Source: Ophthalmolycus amberensis
Lineage: Eukaryota > Chordata > Actinopteri > Perciformes > Zoarcidae
Direction of reading: 5' to 3'
Length of the DNA: 64,000 nt
NCBI GenBank assembly: GCA_024529925.1
Contig: JAFEUB010001122.1
Location: forward strand, 182,501 to 246,500
Position 1 is the stretch's first letter. The number at the start of each line of letters is the position of its first letter. The notes beneath the pieces were generated by a model that saw only the letters and a list, made by a program, of their open reading frames with translations, did not search any database and was not told the DNA's origin. Below, in pieces: positions 32,667-44,889 of this stretch. Both the position numbers and the translations under genes were made by a program.

Positions 32667-34752
32667 ACAGTCTTCTCTCAGCCTTTCTGTGGCATTGCAG
32701 TCCTAATAGGTGCTTTGTTGAAGTGCAATGCAGGTTATACACAGGTTCTGAAGTTCCTGCTTTCACTGAAACATGACTTTTGACTCCTCAAACTAAAATT
32801 TGAATTTGAAGCACACAATTCTTTCACTGTGTCTTCTCATCAATGGGGAACATTTCTGTGGTTTAACTTTGATTTCATTGGCAGCATACGCTTGTCCCCA
32901 TCCCCCCCCCCCATACACGCCTTATGTCCCATACGCCGCTACCTTCATCCCTGTCTTTGCTCCGAACAGTGGCATTCATTTCTCCTTGCATTGTGTTAAT
33001 TGGCATAGCATGGTTTGGGCTATTGTAAACATGGCTGTGTGAGACTGGTATAAAAGAGGCACCAGTCACTCCCCAGGCTAAGCTAGTGTGCACGGCAGGC
33101 AGGGGCTGCTGCCTATTGTGCCGGTGAAGCCTTTGTAGATTTGCAGTGGGCCCCCTTTTTAATCGCCTTCTCATACACCGCTTGCCGACTCGCTTTGCAT
33201 ATTTAATTGCCAGGTAAAATCATTTTGTCGACAATCCGTTTAATTATTTGATTGTACAGTAACCGTAAAGAGTGCGCGCAAAGAAGAGGAAGGGATAAAG
33301 GGGGATAGAGAGAAGAAGAGAGACAGAGAGAGAGAGAGCAGCAGGCAGCAGAGAAAGAAAGAGGTCTGTTGCCAGAATAGACATCAAAGCTGTGCCTTGA
33401 TGTTGATGTTGAATGGGCATTAATGGTTTCTGAAGGCAAGAGATTGCACAGAAAAAAAGAAAGAGAGAAAAAAATATATAAACCCTCCTTTTTCTCTGAC
33501 AATCCCGCCAGCAATCTCAGTAAATGCATAAACATTGGAACCCAGTGCCAGATAGAGGGGTTGAACAGAGAGAAAGAAAGTGAGAGCAAGAGAAGCTAGT
33601 TGGATTGTTCACTTTCATTTCCTGTAATGACTGAAGGGTGAGTAACAGACAGAAGATGGGTCAAATGGCCCGATTCGAGGCTGGCAGTGATTACGAGGCT
33701 ATCGCCATGTTAAACATTTAGACCAGAAGACTCCAATCAATGTCTGTTAACTCATCTGAAGTCACAAAGACACTCAATACACAATACATCAGGTTGTGTG
33801 TCATTCGTATAACTAAAACTATTAGCATGTCATTTTGCAAAACTTTACATGCAGGTAATCTTCTAAAAGGAAGCATCGTGCAAACTTCTTTTGGTCCAAG
33901 TATTGGATAGAGGCCTATTGAGGTCCTGCCCCTGGGAATGAGAAAGGGCTGGTTTGACATGGTATAATTATAGGCAATATCAAACTTAAATTGGTTTATT
34001 TGTTTGGCAGCCTAATAAGCGGTAACCACAGAAGTGACGGTGAAAAGTTGACAGTGAACGTGTTAGCAAACAGTTGCCTGTTCACTCATCCAGCAGACCC
34101 AGAGCAGCAGTAGCGTTCATTTAGAGTCGTGTTTCTGGTCACCTGCGGGTCGCACCATCCAACTAGTCTTTACCAAGCCTGGCCCTAACTGCTAAATTGG
34201 TCTTTGTTAAGACCAGTCTTTAGAATGGACTTTACATTGATTGCACCAACCAAACTTCAGCCTAGTCTTTACACGCATGGCCTCAGCAATGCGCGTTCAT
34301 TTGAATGTCCAGGCAAATATGGCTAGCAGCATGTGTTGCTAGGATATATTGTTCCCGTTGTCTCCCTTTGTCTTGCTAATGTGTAGCTAATCATTTATCA
34401 TTTGCGGTAATGTTATAACGAAGGATCAGAGAAAAAGGAAGAGCCAAAGCATCTGTTGGTGTGCACAGAAGTAAGTTTACAGTTTCAGTAATTACTAGTT
34501 GGAAAAAAATATGTGAATGTCCTCCACAGGATGGAAGGATACGGCATGTAATACGACATTTGCATTCTTGAAACGAACTGTGAACAGTGGATTGCTGTCC
34601 TCTCTCCTGTAACCAAACACCTGAGCGTTGTCTCCTGTTTCATGGTGTGTGCGGTGGGGCTGAACAGTCCAAGCTAGGGGCTTTAACTGCAGCTTACCTC
34701 TGAAACTCATCCAAAATCACCTTGATCCTCTTTTCGGCTGGCACTGCTGGAG

Positions 34753-34813
34753 ATCTCTCTCTCTCTCTTTCTCTCTCTCTCTATCTCTCTCTCTTTTGGT
34801 CGGTCTCTCTCTC
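34753..34813. repeat. Imperfect (CT)n tract
   Basis: CT dinucleotides interrupted by TTT and TAT. Confidence 0.9.
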
Positions 34814-37800
34814 CTGAAGTCTGGCTGTCTGCTTCACTCACCCACTCTCCCCTTCTCTTGTGTTGTCATTTTTACTTATCTTTTCAGCTTCCCTGAACTA
34901 TCTTGTTTCTCTGTCATTCTGTTGTGAGGCTGATGTGTATGTGGGTCTGTGGGTGTGAGGGTGTTGTGGGGGTAGGTCTAGAATATCTAGATTCAACATA
35001 ACCTCGACTAACATGCATGCTTTTTGAGAAAGTACATAACTCTGCTGCTTTCACTGACTTTCCCCCCCACAATCGTTGTGAGATTACGTGCACAAGATAT
35101 GAATTATAAATAGAAATGGGAATTTTCTATCAACATGTGATGGAAACTATTTATTTTTCTGGATGCAAACATAGTAAATTTATAGCGAAATGACGTCTGA
35201 ATATTGAGTGACTATCAGTTATCCTACAAAAATACATATTTCCAGGGAAATAAAGAGGGCTTTAAGCAAGATGGATCCATACAAGCTGTTCCACCTGCTC
35301 TAAGATGTTGCTCTGTGATGATAACAAAATATTTAGTTGTAAATTTGTTGTTCAGAAAATACTCACCTTCGGATCTAACATGAAATCCTGCACCAAGACA
35401 ACTAAAACAACATATTATGTTCAATTCTTTTTACAAAAAAAGCCTACTGATCGACTTGTTCTGGAGCTTTGAATGCATCTGATATTCTTCATCAGCAGAT
35501 GGAAGTGTCTCAGTATCCATCAAGTATGGACAAGAATTAACTTTCTCTCTTAAATAATGAATCAGGCAAAGGGGCTGCCGAAATGTTGATCAATGCACAT
35601 TGCACATTGCCCCTTTGCAAATAAAAAATGAATCAAATTTTGTGCAGATTTCTTGAGAAATTGTGGATCAAATTGTGGATTATTTCGTGGCTGTCCACAC
35701 AAACTCAGACACAAGAAAGTACATAGTAGCCTTCTGGCTGTCTGCTTTGATTTAAGAAGACTCTTTTTGGACAGCTATTGTTCATTTATTTTGGGAGCAT
35801 CCATCCATCTCGTTCCCTTTCTCTCTACCTCTGCCAACTGAGTGTCAGCAGTGGATATACATTATCTATTTTGTCTAACTACCCTCCTGTCGGGTCTCAA
35901 ACCACCCCCAAGGGAAGCCTGTGTTCTTTGGGCAAGATAGCGATTTGGGCCCAAAACCGCTGTCAACAAGGGGAACAATTTGGCTGGCAAGGGCCATATT
36001 TACAGATCGGTGAACCACAGCTCCATTTAGCAGGGTTCTTTCGTCAGTAAACACCGCAGGACGGTATCTTTCTCAGATCTCAAGAGGAGGAATAGAGATA
36101 GAATTATGCCATGCGCCCCAAAGTTGGTCTATGCCAAACCACCGCTCGGACCGCCATTGTTTCGAACTTCAGGATGGCCAAATGATCAGATAACACAAGT
36201 TTGTTGTGGCAAGCGACTGGGTCGACATTCCTCAGTGACCCAACGGAATGCAGTCCCTCGAAAGGCTTCGCCTGTGGCCTCAGTTTGGAGGACGTGTGGT
36301 ATATTTTGAATCCATCAGACTCTTGTCTTTTTTTTGTCCTGAATATTGGGAGCGGCATTTCTAAAAATAGAAAGCGTTGTGGCTTTTTACATGAATGCTC
36401 CGACTGAACTCCCTTCGGGCCATTGTACACACACAAAGTACGTTAATGTGTCAAGATATGGCAACTTTGAGTCTTGTTAACACGTTGGCCCACATTACAT
36501 TGCGGGCAGCTTGGTATGCAAACAGAGAACTGGTTTGGAGTTTGGGGTCAGAAAAGGCTTTGAAGCTAAACATACTTCTGTCATAAAGTTATATCTGGGG
36601 CAGATGAGACCAATAAACCAGCTCCACACTGAAGCCCTTGAAGTCCAGTCATGAGTTGGAGGCGTAGGCAAGTGGGAAAACTCAAATTCACTACAGATAA
36701 AGGCTGCTTCTGCAATTTTGGTTGCCTTTTTGTGCAGCCAAGCAGTTCCTTTTAAATATATTATTTTGCTTTCAGTAGTGCAAAAGCTATTTTTGATAAG
36801 ATAACTGGGATAAAGACAGAACACAGTTCTCATTCAGGCGTCAAGAAGAACAATCCATGAAAATGAATGTCGCATTGTTGTTGCTAGAACCGGATTTGTT
36901 AGATGTTTGATGCTGTGGTTGGTCTTTCTTTTGTTTTGGTGTGGATGTACATTGAGCTGGCTGATTTAGTTGTATTATTGTCATATTATCACAGTTTATT
37001 GTTGCAGAAGTGCAAGATGAGATTGTTTCAGTATTGCTCTTGCTCTTGCTGTGCACATGTACACCTACAGGTTCTGATGCTGCAAATGACCCTGTTTGTA
37101 TTTTGCTTCACAGGTTAAGATGACCAGAATTAACATCGCTAAAGTAACATTTTAATATACACATATGTCGCAAATTACAGCTCAAGCTGATTAAAAAAAC
37201 TGTTTATGTTCCAAAACCCCAAAATGAACCACAAAGAACCTTCAGCAGCGTCCAGACATTGTCATCCATACATTGGTGTCTCGCTTGGGTGTGGCTGCCA
37301 GAGACAGTATTGAACTGAGCTCTCTTTTAGAAACTGGGGAATTTCTCTTTGCTTTTATCCTAAGACAGCCATAATGCTTCAGTGTTGTGCCTCAAACATA
37401 CCTTCAGGTCCGCAGTCCATTCCCCAGACGGCTGTGGGAAATGTGGTGAGGCCACTCTGGGTTTGGAGGCCTCCCAGACACCACAGGGATAAAAACTAGC
37501 CTCCGTCATATGACGCAGTCATGTGTATCTCGCGGAACTGGAGTTCTATGAAGAGGAAAAGAAGAAATGGGTAACAGAAGATTTTCATCAATTCGGTCAA
37601 TATAATGAGATACGGGTAAATCCAGGTTGCATACAGTATTTCATATAGTGATTCCATAATGGCACCATCTTCTATCGCATGTCTGTTTTTGCATCTAAGA
37701 TGGAAACCAGATCATCATTTAGTGGCTAAAATGATCTAAATCTTCCTTTTATTTTTTTCCCACAGATTTTCAACATTCAAAACAAGTTAAACCACACCAA

Positions 37801-38571
37801 GAGTTTACACATGCCTAACTGAACATCAGAAAACCACCTGGGTTGTGGGTGCGAGAGGCCTCAAGCCTGACTGTTTCAAAGACACTCTGCCTGGCAAAGC
37901 TCGGGGCTTAGTCGCCATTGTTTACTCTTTACCCACAGAGCCCAGCACCTGTTAGAGATTGAGCTGTACACAACCCAGCTGCAAGCCATTTTCATCCAAC
38001 ACCCAAGAAGATAACTACCCCTGAAGCACAAACATTAGGCTAATCGGCCTTGATGATGGGAAGGGACTAAGTTGGATGAGAAGGTAGAAAGTTGCCGGCA
38101 CAAAATGGCAGCCTCCAAGTGAATCTGTCTGTCTCCAAACAAGGTAATGGACAACCGCACAATTCAGCCGTCTCTTAATGAGGACTGTAGTAGCACTGTT
38201 TTTCCTTGTTTGTGTTCTTCATCTCAAATGCCACTAACTGATGAGCCGTCATGGCCCCCCTGTCACGACAAGAGGCCACCATTGTGAGGAAATGGCTTCA
38301 CAGTCTGCAGGAGCCCACAGCAGCTCCGTTTTTGTTTTTTTTGTTCGACTGTCTCCCTGTCGCCAGCTTGTCCCTCTTCTCCTTTGCTTTTCACACACAG
38401 GCAATTAAGTCAGTTTCCCAATTCTGTGATGTCCTCCAACGTACTTTGTTCCTGTTTTTTGTTGTTTTCCTGTTCCTTATTTTTTCTCCCTCTCTCCCTC
38501 CTTTTTGCGGGTTTGTTTCTTGGGTGAGGAGGTCGAGGCTGGGGGCGGAACAGAGAGAAGAAGAAAAACGA

Positions 38572-38592
38572 GGGGGGGGGGGGGGGGGGGGG
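38572..38592. repeat. Poly(G) run of 21 bases
   Basis: Visible directly; follows a GAGGTCGAGG/AGAAGAAG purine region. Confidence 0.95.
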
Positions 38593-41500
38593 CTACATTT
38601 GCAGCTTTATGACTAACCACATGTGTTTCTGGGTCTTTGTATTTACATGTTTCTCATGGAAAAGAGGGAGGTGGAAGGAGATGACGGGAGAGGAAAGACA
38701 GGCATATGGTTCTTGTTTGTCGAGTTAAATTCAGAGTCGGCCTGTTTGTTTCCTGCAATGAGCAGAGGGAAATACCTTCTCGTAATCATCTTCAAATTTG
38801 ACTCCTCCCCAGGCAATGGTTAGACCTTCCTTGAAATAAGATATTTACATAAATATATATAAACAATGCATTATACACATAGGCCTACACACATATAGGC
38901 AAAAACAACAACTAGTTTCTCTCATTAGGAGCCGAGAAGCTTTATTTTGATCTTCAGAAGGACATTCACAAGATTTAGTAAAGTGAACATCTTTGCTTTT
39001 TAAAAAACTCTTCCTCTATCACATTCTGTTTCTCTCCCTGGCTGAGGCGCAATGGGGCACACTCCCCTGCTGTAACTCTTACACTCTGTCCGCCTCGGGC
39101 ACCTCAACTGCTGGCACTGGTCTCGCCATTATAAAGCCTTCATGAGAACCAGAACCAGGTACTTTGCTCCCCCTTCTTCCTCTTCTTTCTCTGAGGTGTG
39201 CCAGCGCCTACCCACATGAGTCGGTGGTTGTCCAATTGCCTTGTACGGGTGGGAGTGGGAGTTGGGGTGGGGGGCATTCAATTCTCCTTTGCACACCTTT
39301 GGCTTGTAATCTGCTCAACACCAGACTTAACATACACTGTGGGAAGTATCGCCTGAAATGCTCGTAATTTCCAGTTTGTGGGAGGTTTTGAGTAAATTTA
39401 TTGGACCTGTTGGCCCTGTTTATATAGGAGGATCTCCACCCAAACACACACTGTAAAATATCATTAATCAGTAATTCCAGGTGTTATTTTGTGATGCAAC
39501 AGCAGTTTGGAGGTTTTTGTCATGTACTCTTTTTGGTTTAGCCACTTTCCCTTCACCATATGTACTTCCTTCTGCAGTAGTTTGGTAATGATTTAACGTT
39601 CAAGAACCTTAAACCAAACCAAACATCTTAGTCAAAATGTAAATATCTCTATCTATTTCAATTGATTTCTCCCTGTGTGACTGTTTAACATAAAAGCACA
39701 AATCACAAGGTAAAAACCCCACTTCCTCTTGTTCCTGTAAGATTGACACCAAATCACTTTGTTTTTGATGTCTGAAAGGTTTTCACTTTCTTGGTCAAGT
39801 TGCTTGTAGATGAAGTGGAAATATCTTAAATGGGTATTGTGTCATATCTTTGGACCTGTTGATACTCAACAAATCATAAATATATCAATCGTGTGATGGA
39901 GGAACACACAATATGTCTCATTCACAAACGTTTTACACATAAATCCGGCATTCATCCACATTTTCTTACCTGAATTCTTCTATTGTGGTTTTAGAATGAA
40001 GCTTTGAATTTCTATTGTCACATTTGTTAACGGCACCCAAAACAAATACAATTATGTTTTATGTTATTTTGGTTATATAAATGTCATTTATATTTATATA
40101 TATATATTTAATACAGCGTTGTTGTTTTTTTGAAAGGCCTAATGCCAAAAATATGGAATGAAGCGGAATATCTTATTAGATAAAAACATGGAAATTATTA
40201 CATCTATCTTCTTTCTATACATTTTGACTTTTGGACTTGACAACGCTCCGGAGTTATTGAAAATGTTTGAATCACACATGTCAGAAACAATGCAGCCACT
40301 ACTGAATTAATATTCAACTAATAGTATAACACTAATACCATTGTGGAGTCAGGTCTTACAATTACAGAATATTTAGATATGAAAAAAAAGGTGTGCAGCA
40401 TTCAAACGTTGATTTAGAATTGTAATGTCAGCATTACGAATGAAGCTTAGAACTATTGGGAACAGTCCTCATACAATTATTTAATAACCTATATTACCTC
40501 TGGGCAAATGTCCTTCCTGGATGTTCTCACCTTCACCCTCATTTCTTGGTCATATTCCACTTATGGATGTTTGTCCAATAATTGCTGTGAGTCTCTCTTC
40601 TCAGGCTGACAGATCAGGTCGTCCTTGTCCTCCTCCTTCACCTGCTTCCATATTTTTCTTCTGTTGTGTTATTCCTTTTATCACATCAACTTTAAGATCA
40701 AACCATTTCTGTTTTACTGGAGCTACAGTCCGTATCTCAGGGGACACAACTTTCACTCGGTTACTGCAGTCCCGTGGAAACACTTTGGAAAAGTGTGCCT
40801 TTTCTGACTTCCACTTGGACACTATTGTCTCAACTTCTTAAGTGTTTTTTAAATTTTTTATTTAGGGGCCAAGCCTCTCTCTTTTACAACAATGTTACCG
40901 CTTTCTCTGTGATAAACCTCTGGGCAAAAGTATTTCCTCATAGAGTAATGGGGGTGTGGCAATATGCTGATTGTGAACAGTGGGCACAGGCCTGTCAATT
41001 TAGAATAATTGTGATTCACTAACATAGGCATTGAAAACAACAACAGCCTTTCAAGCAAGGATACACATTACATATGGCAGTGTGTTCTGTTACACCTAGT
41101 CTTTCTGCTCACTATTCAACTCTACAATTGTTATGTTTGTTTTATTCAGAAAGCATCAGTGTGTGAAATTAGTGTAAAGCTTTATTTGGAACTTTATTTG
41201 AAAGCTTTAATCAGATCAGCTAGCTAATTATTATACACCATAATTACAGTATAGGCCTACAGATTTAACCCTTTGTACAATTTACTATCATTAATTCTAC
41301 AAACCTTGAGTGTGCAATAGTTTTGACATGTTACAGTTTTTTGTTTTGTTTCTATGTAAGTGAAATTGTATGGAGCTCATTTGGAACCAGCCTAGGGCTC
41401 AAACGGGAAACGTGTTGCTGTCATGCGTCTGTGCGTAAGCAATGCTAGCAAATCACTTCTGTGAAATGTGCCCCTGACTGACAATAGTTTTTGTATGAAT

Positions 41501-43202
41501 ATTTGTTTTTTGGCATCTGGTAAGTGGAGCAGTAGGGATGTTAGCTAGGACAAAGAACCACAGTGAGTGATGACAGATGAATGTGGAACAGATGTAATAC
41601 CATTAGTTGAAAAAATCTCGGTCTTGAGCTTCCCACTGACAATATGTGACCTCAACAATGCTCCCAGATCCAGTATTTCCTTTGCTTGGATGTTATTAAA
41701 TTCATATCAAAGAACAATTTTGTTAAATGTTATGTGAATTTTGAAGCAAACATTTTTGACAAACATATGACAAATTAAATGTGGTAAAGCCAATGAAATG
41801 CAATTTGTTTCAAAATTTACCAAAGGAAACAACAATACAATTTTTTCAAATCTTTTCTCTGCACAATCTTACACAACAACTCCACCATCTTTGCTGTAGA
41901 CGTCTTGCCACTGCAGAGGGCAATCATTTGTAGAAAGGCACAGATTTGAATTGAAACTAAGTATTGCTATATTTAATGTTCAAGCAGTTTGCTTGCATGG
42001 TATTTGATTTTTATGGTTTAAGGGACTCCAATCAGTGGAAAATTATAAAACAATAGATTTATAAGACATGTCAGAACTCAGCCAAACATCAAAGAGTTCA
42101 TTCAAAACAGTTCAGCACCAAATGAGTCCTAGACATCTTTCAGGAAGTATGGCCTGTGGTTTGTCGAAATGGGACACTGAAAAGGCAAAAATATTATTTA
42201 TTCATGTGTTGATTTGGTGGTTGTTTTTGTCCCTCTTGTCACACTTCCATTTCAAATGTCAAAGGATCTCATTTGGGTTGTGTCAAAATGCACCACGTGG
42301 AGACAGAGAAGCTGTTGTCACTGCTCTCACAGATTGAGACGGCACTTTCAGAGGATCCAAGTTTAGCAATAGCTTTAGCTGTAAAGTCTTTGGAATCTCC
42401 TCATGAATATGGACCATGTTAGGGAGAGGAATTATCCTGCTACCCACCTGGGAGCGTTGAAAGGAGAAAATAAGCAGAGAACATGCAGTGAGTGGAGGTG
42501 GGAGGTCATGTGTGATGGCGGACAAATGCAAACTAGGAAAGCGAAAGAGAAAGATAGTCAACATTACTTTATTTGCCTGGATGTAGGCTGATGTAAACAA
42601 ATGCAGAGCTTATGAAAGCTTTTGATCTTGTGAACCGTGAAATCTTCTCAGAGGAAACAGGAAAATTAGGCCTCACTGCAGGGAAGGAGGAGGGGCGCAG
42701 AAGGGAAAGGCTCATGGGAAAAGATATTTAGTCGGAGATTGGGAGTTCCAAGCTATTAAATGAACGTCCCCCTTCTGACTTAATTTGATTCGGCTTAACA
42801 CTGTTTTCCCTCAAATGTTTAACCCTGAGGAACTCATAAGGATTGGTATTGGTGGAATTATTGTTCCCTCATCAAAGTGGCAGAGTTGTAATCGAGCCCT
42901 TTGTAGTTTAATTGTCTTCATTCAATGGCAGGTCCTAATGGCGAAAGACCATTCAGCTGGGGCATACTGCGGATAACAAGGCACCAATAACTAGATGATT
43001 AGTTCATTTTCACTATAGATGAGGCTCATAATGATAGATACGGAAATCTGTGCTGAGGCGCTGTTCTTTTCATATGAGGAACCCATTGAGCAAGCTGATT
43101 TTCATCAGACGGCCACATTCCCAGCCCCAATTTTGTTGACATTGCAATAGCGGCTCGGGGGGGGGGGCGGGGGTGAGAGGCGGTTGGGTGATAAAAGAGG
43201 AT

Positions 43203-43222
43203 GGGGGGGGGGGGGGGGGGGG
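43203..43222. repeat. Poly(G) run of 20 bases
   Basis: Visible directly, with another G-rich stretch 40-50 bp upstream (43158-43172). Confidence 0.95.
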
Positions 43223-44698
43223 CTACTTGAGAGACAAAAAAAAGAAGGAATCAGTTGCTTTGCCCATGAGCTGCACTTTTAGTGTTTTTTTCCCCCCTCA
43301 CGTAGCTCCCTGGTAGGATGTGTGAGTTTGGTGTAGAGGTGAGCAAGCTTCCCTCCCTCCCCCCTGGAAAGCTTGTGCCCAAGATCTATCCATTTGAACT
43401 TCAATGAGAGGCAGCCTTCTTGTGTGGACTTGAAACAGGCATCTTTGGGAAGCTGTTAGAAGTGCCCGGGCATGCCTTCTTTACCTGATGTGATGTGAAG
43501 CCCACTTTTGTTTGATGATTCCATACATAGATACAAGCTGGTATCCTTGGCTGGAAAAGAGTGTGACAAGGAGCAGAGAGGGGAAAGGAAGATTTACATA
43601 GCGGCATCACACTTGTTAGAGTGTGTTGCTGAGGTATAACTATGAGAGAAAGTTTGTTATGGTGGTTTGTTATGGTTATTGGTCCTTCTTTCCATGATGG
43701 CCTTGAAACAGTTGTTTTCTAATGCGACTACACCCATAAGAATCAGGAGAAAAATCAACTCATGATACCTGCGACGTTTCAAACCCCGGCTCTTCACACA
43801 TCCGGTGTCAGATCACTGTCTCCTGCTTCCCCATGCAAGCTCACCCTCGTCTAGCCTAATTAGCATTACCTTATTTAACCTACCTCTGGTCAGAGTTCTG
43901 CATTTGGGTCCTGCATTTTTTTTCAGTTGGTCTGAACGCAGCCTTAGTGTATGTCTCAAATTCTGAACCTATCCTTTAAGTATCCAGTCTTCACATTGCA
44001 ATTGGATAGAGTGATGGAAATGTCCCTATGAAAGTTTCCGTATTTCAACATTCACTCCTCCCATTTGTAAATCCATATGTCTTCAGTTCAGTTCAAGATT
44101 TCTCTACCAGATGTGTGGCGAATGCTTTAACACTCAATGCTGAATATCCCAAATTTCACAACACAATTTTTGGACTTCGTCTGAGCTGGTTTCTGTGGTA
44201 TGATAAAATATCAAAGGTTTCCCAATCTGAGTTTGTTTGCCTCTTGAAATGCAGTCTTTGTCTATGTGCTTTGTAAAATCTCTTTTTTAAGAGCAGAAGA
44301 AGTAGCCCTAGGATGACAGGCATCATGTTAAAATGGCCAAGTAGCAAAAATGTCACCAAAAAGCACATTCTGCATTACTTTTGATGGAGACTCGCCTTTG
44401 AACAAGTTCTCCTTTTAAGATCTTTTCATATCATAAAGAGAGAGAAAGGGCAGAAGACAGCAGACAAAAGAACCCAAATGCAGAGACTTCAGTTCTCCCT
44501 TGAAGATGTTAAAATTAGTGTCTTAAAAAAAATCAAAGTCTCAACATTAAACGCTGAAAGAAGCTTGAAATGTCGACACTGCAGTGTTTTAGAAAAAAGG
44601 ACATAAGATGAGAGATACTTGCAACAGACTTTGGTGTCACTTCAAAGCTTTGACTTTAAGAAAGTGAGCTAATATAATACTGATAGGAGGATCTTTAC

Positions 44699-44886
44699 CT
44701 GGCTCTGCTGACCTCGTCTGAGGCTTCTGACAGTCCAGCCACAGATCCTGGGACCATGCCTTCACACCATGGGGTAACGGGGGCTGCGAGGGTCCGTGGG
44801 TCGAGGGGGCTAGGCTTGACGTGTAACCCTGGAGGTCGTCTTTGGTCTCTTGCGCTGTGATGGCCTCTTTCTTCTCTTGTTATGCT
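44699..44886 (-). CDS. Candidate isolated coding exon of an unidentified minus-strand gene
   Basis: On the minus strand, CATCTTTTTCAG ends just before 44886 and a donor GTAAAG begins just after 44699 (at 44698). The 188 nt between are open in one frame and read SITREERGHHSARDQRRPPG, then HVKPSPLDPRTLAAPVTPWC, then EGMVPGSVAGLSEASDEVSR. It is GC-richer than its flanks, with CpGs and plausible codon use. I do not recognise the protein. No partner exon was found in the window, so it could equally be a lncRNA exon or chance. Confidence 0.25.
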
Positions 44887-44889
44887 CTG

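Larger units (their letters stand above)
30331..44690. other. Non-coding downstream of axin2
   Basis: No recognised exon. Simple sequence: 32648-32666 (C run, preceded by AGAGCTC repeats), 34753-34813 (CT), 38572-38592 and 43203-43222 (G runs). Stretches at 31720-31880 and 42700-43010 look like conserved non-coding elements, being rich in TAATT and TTAAT homeodomain-type cores in balanced sequence. Confidence 0.5.

Noticed and set aside
33203..33589. 128-codon minus-strand frame
   Set aside because: Leu/Ser-rich translation of GA-rich simple sequence on the other strand.
38251..38616. Frame beginning MAPLSRQEATIVRKWLHSLQ
   Set aside because: The first 25 residues look protein-like, but the frame then runs into T-rich and G-run sequence; no donor follows the plausible part and no family is recognised.
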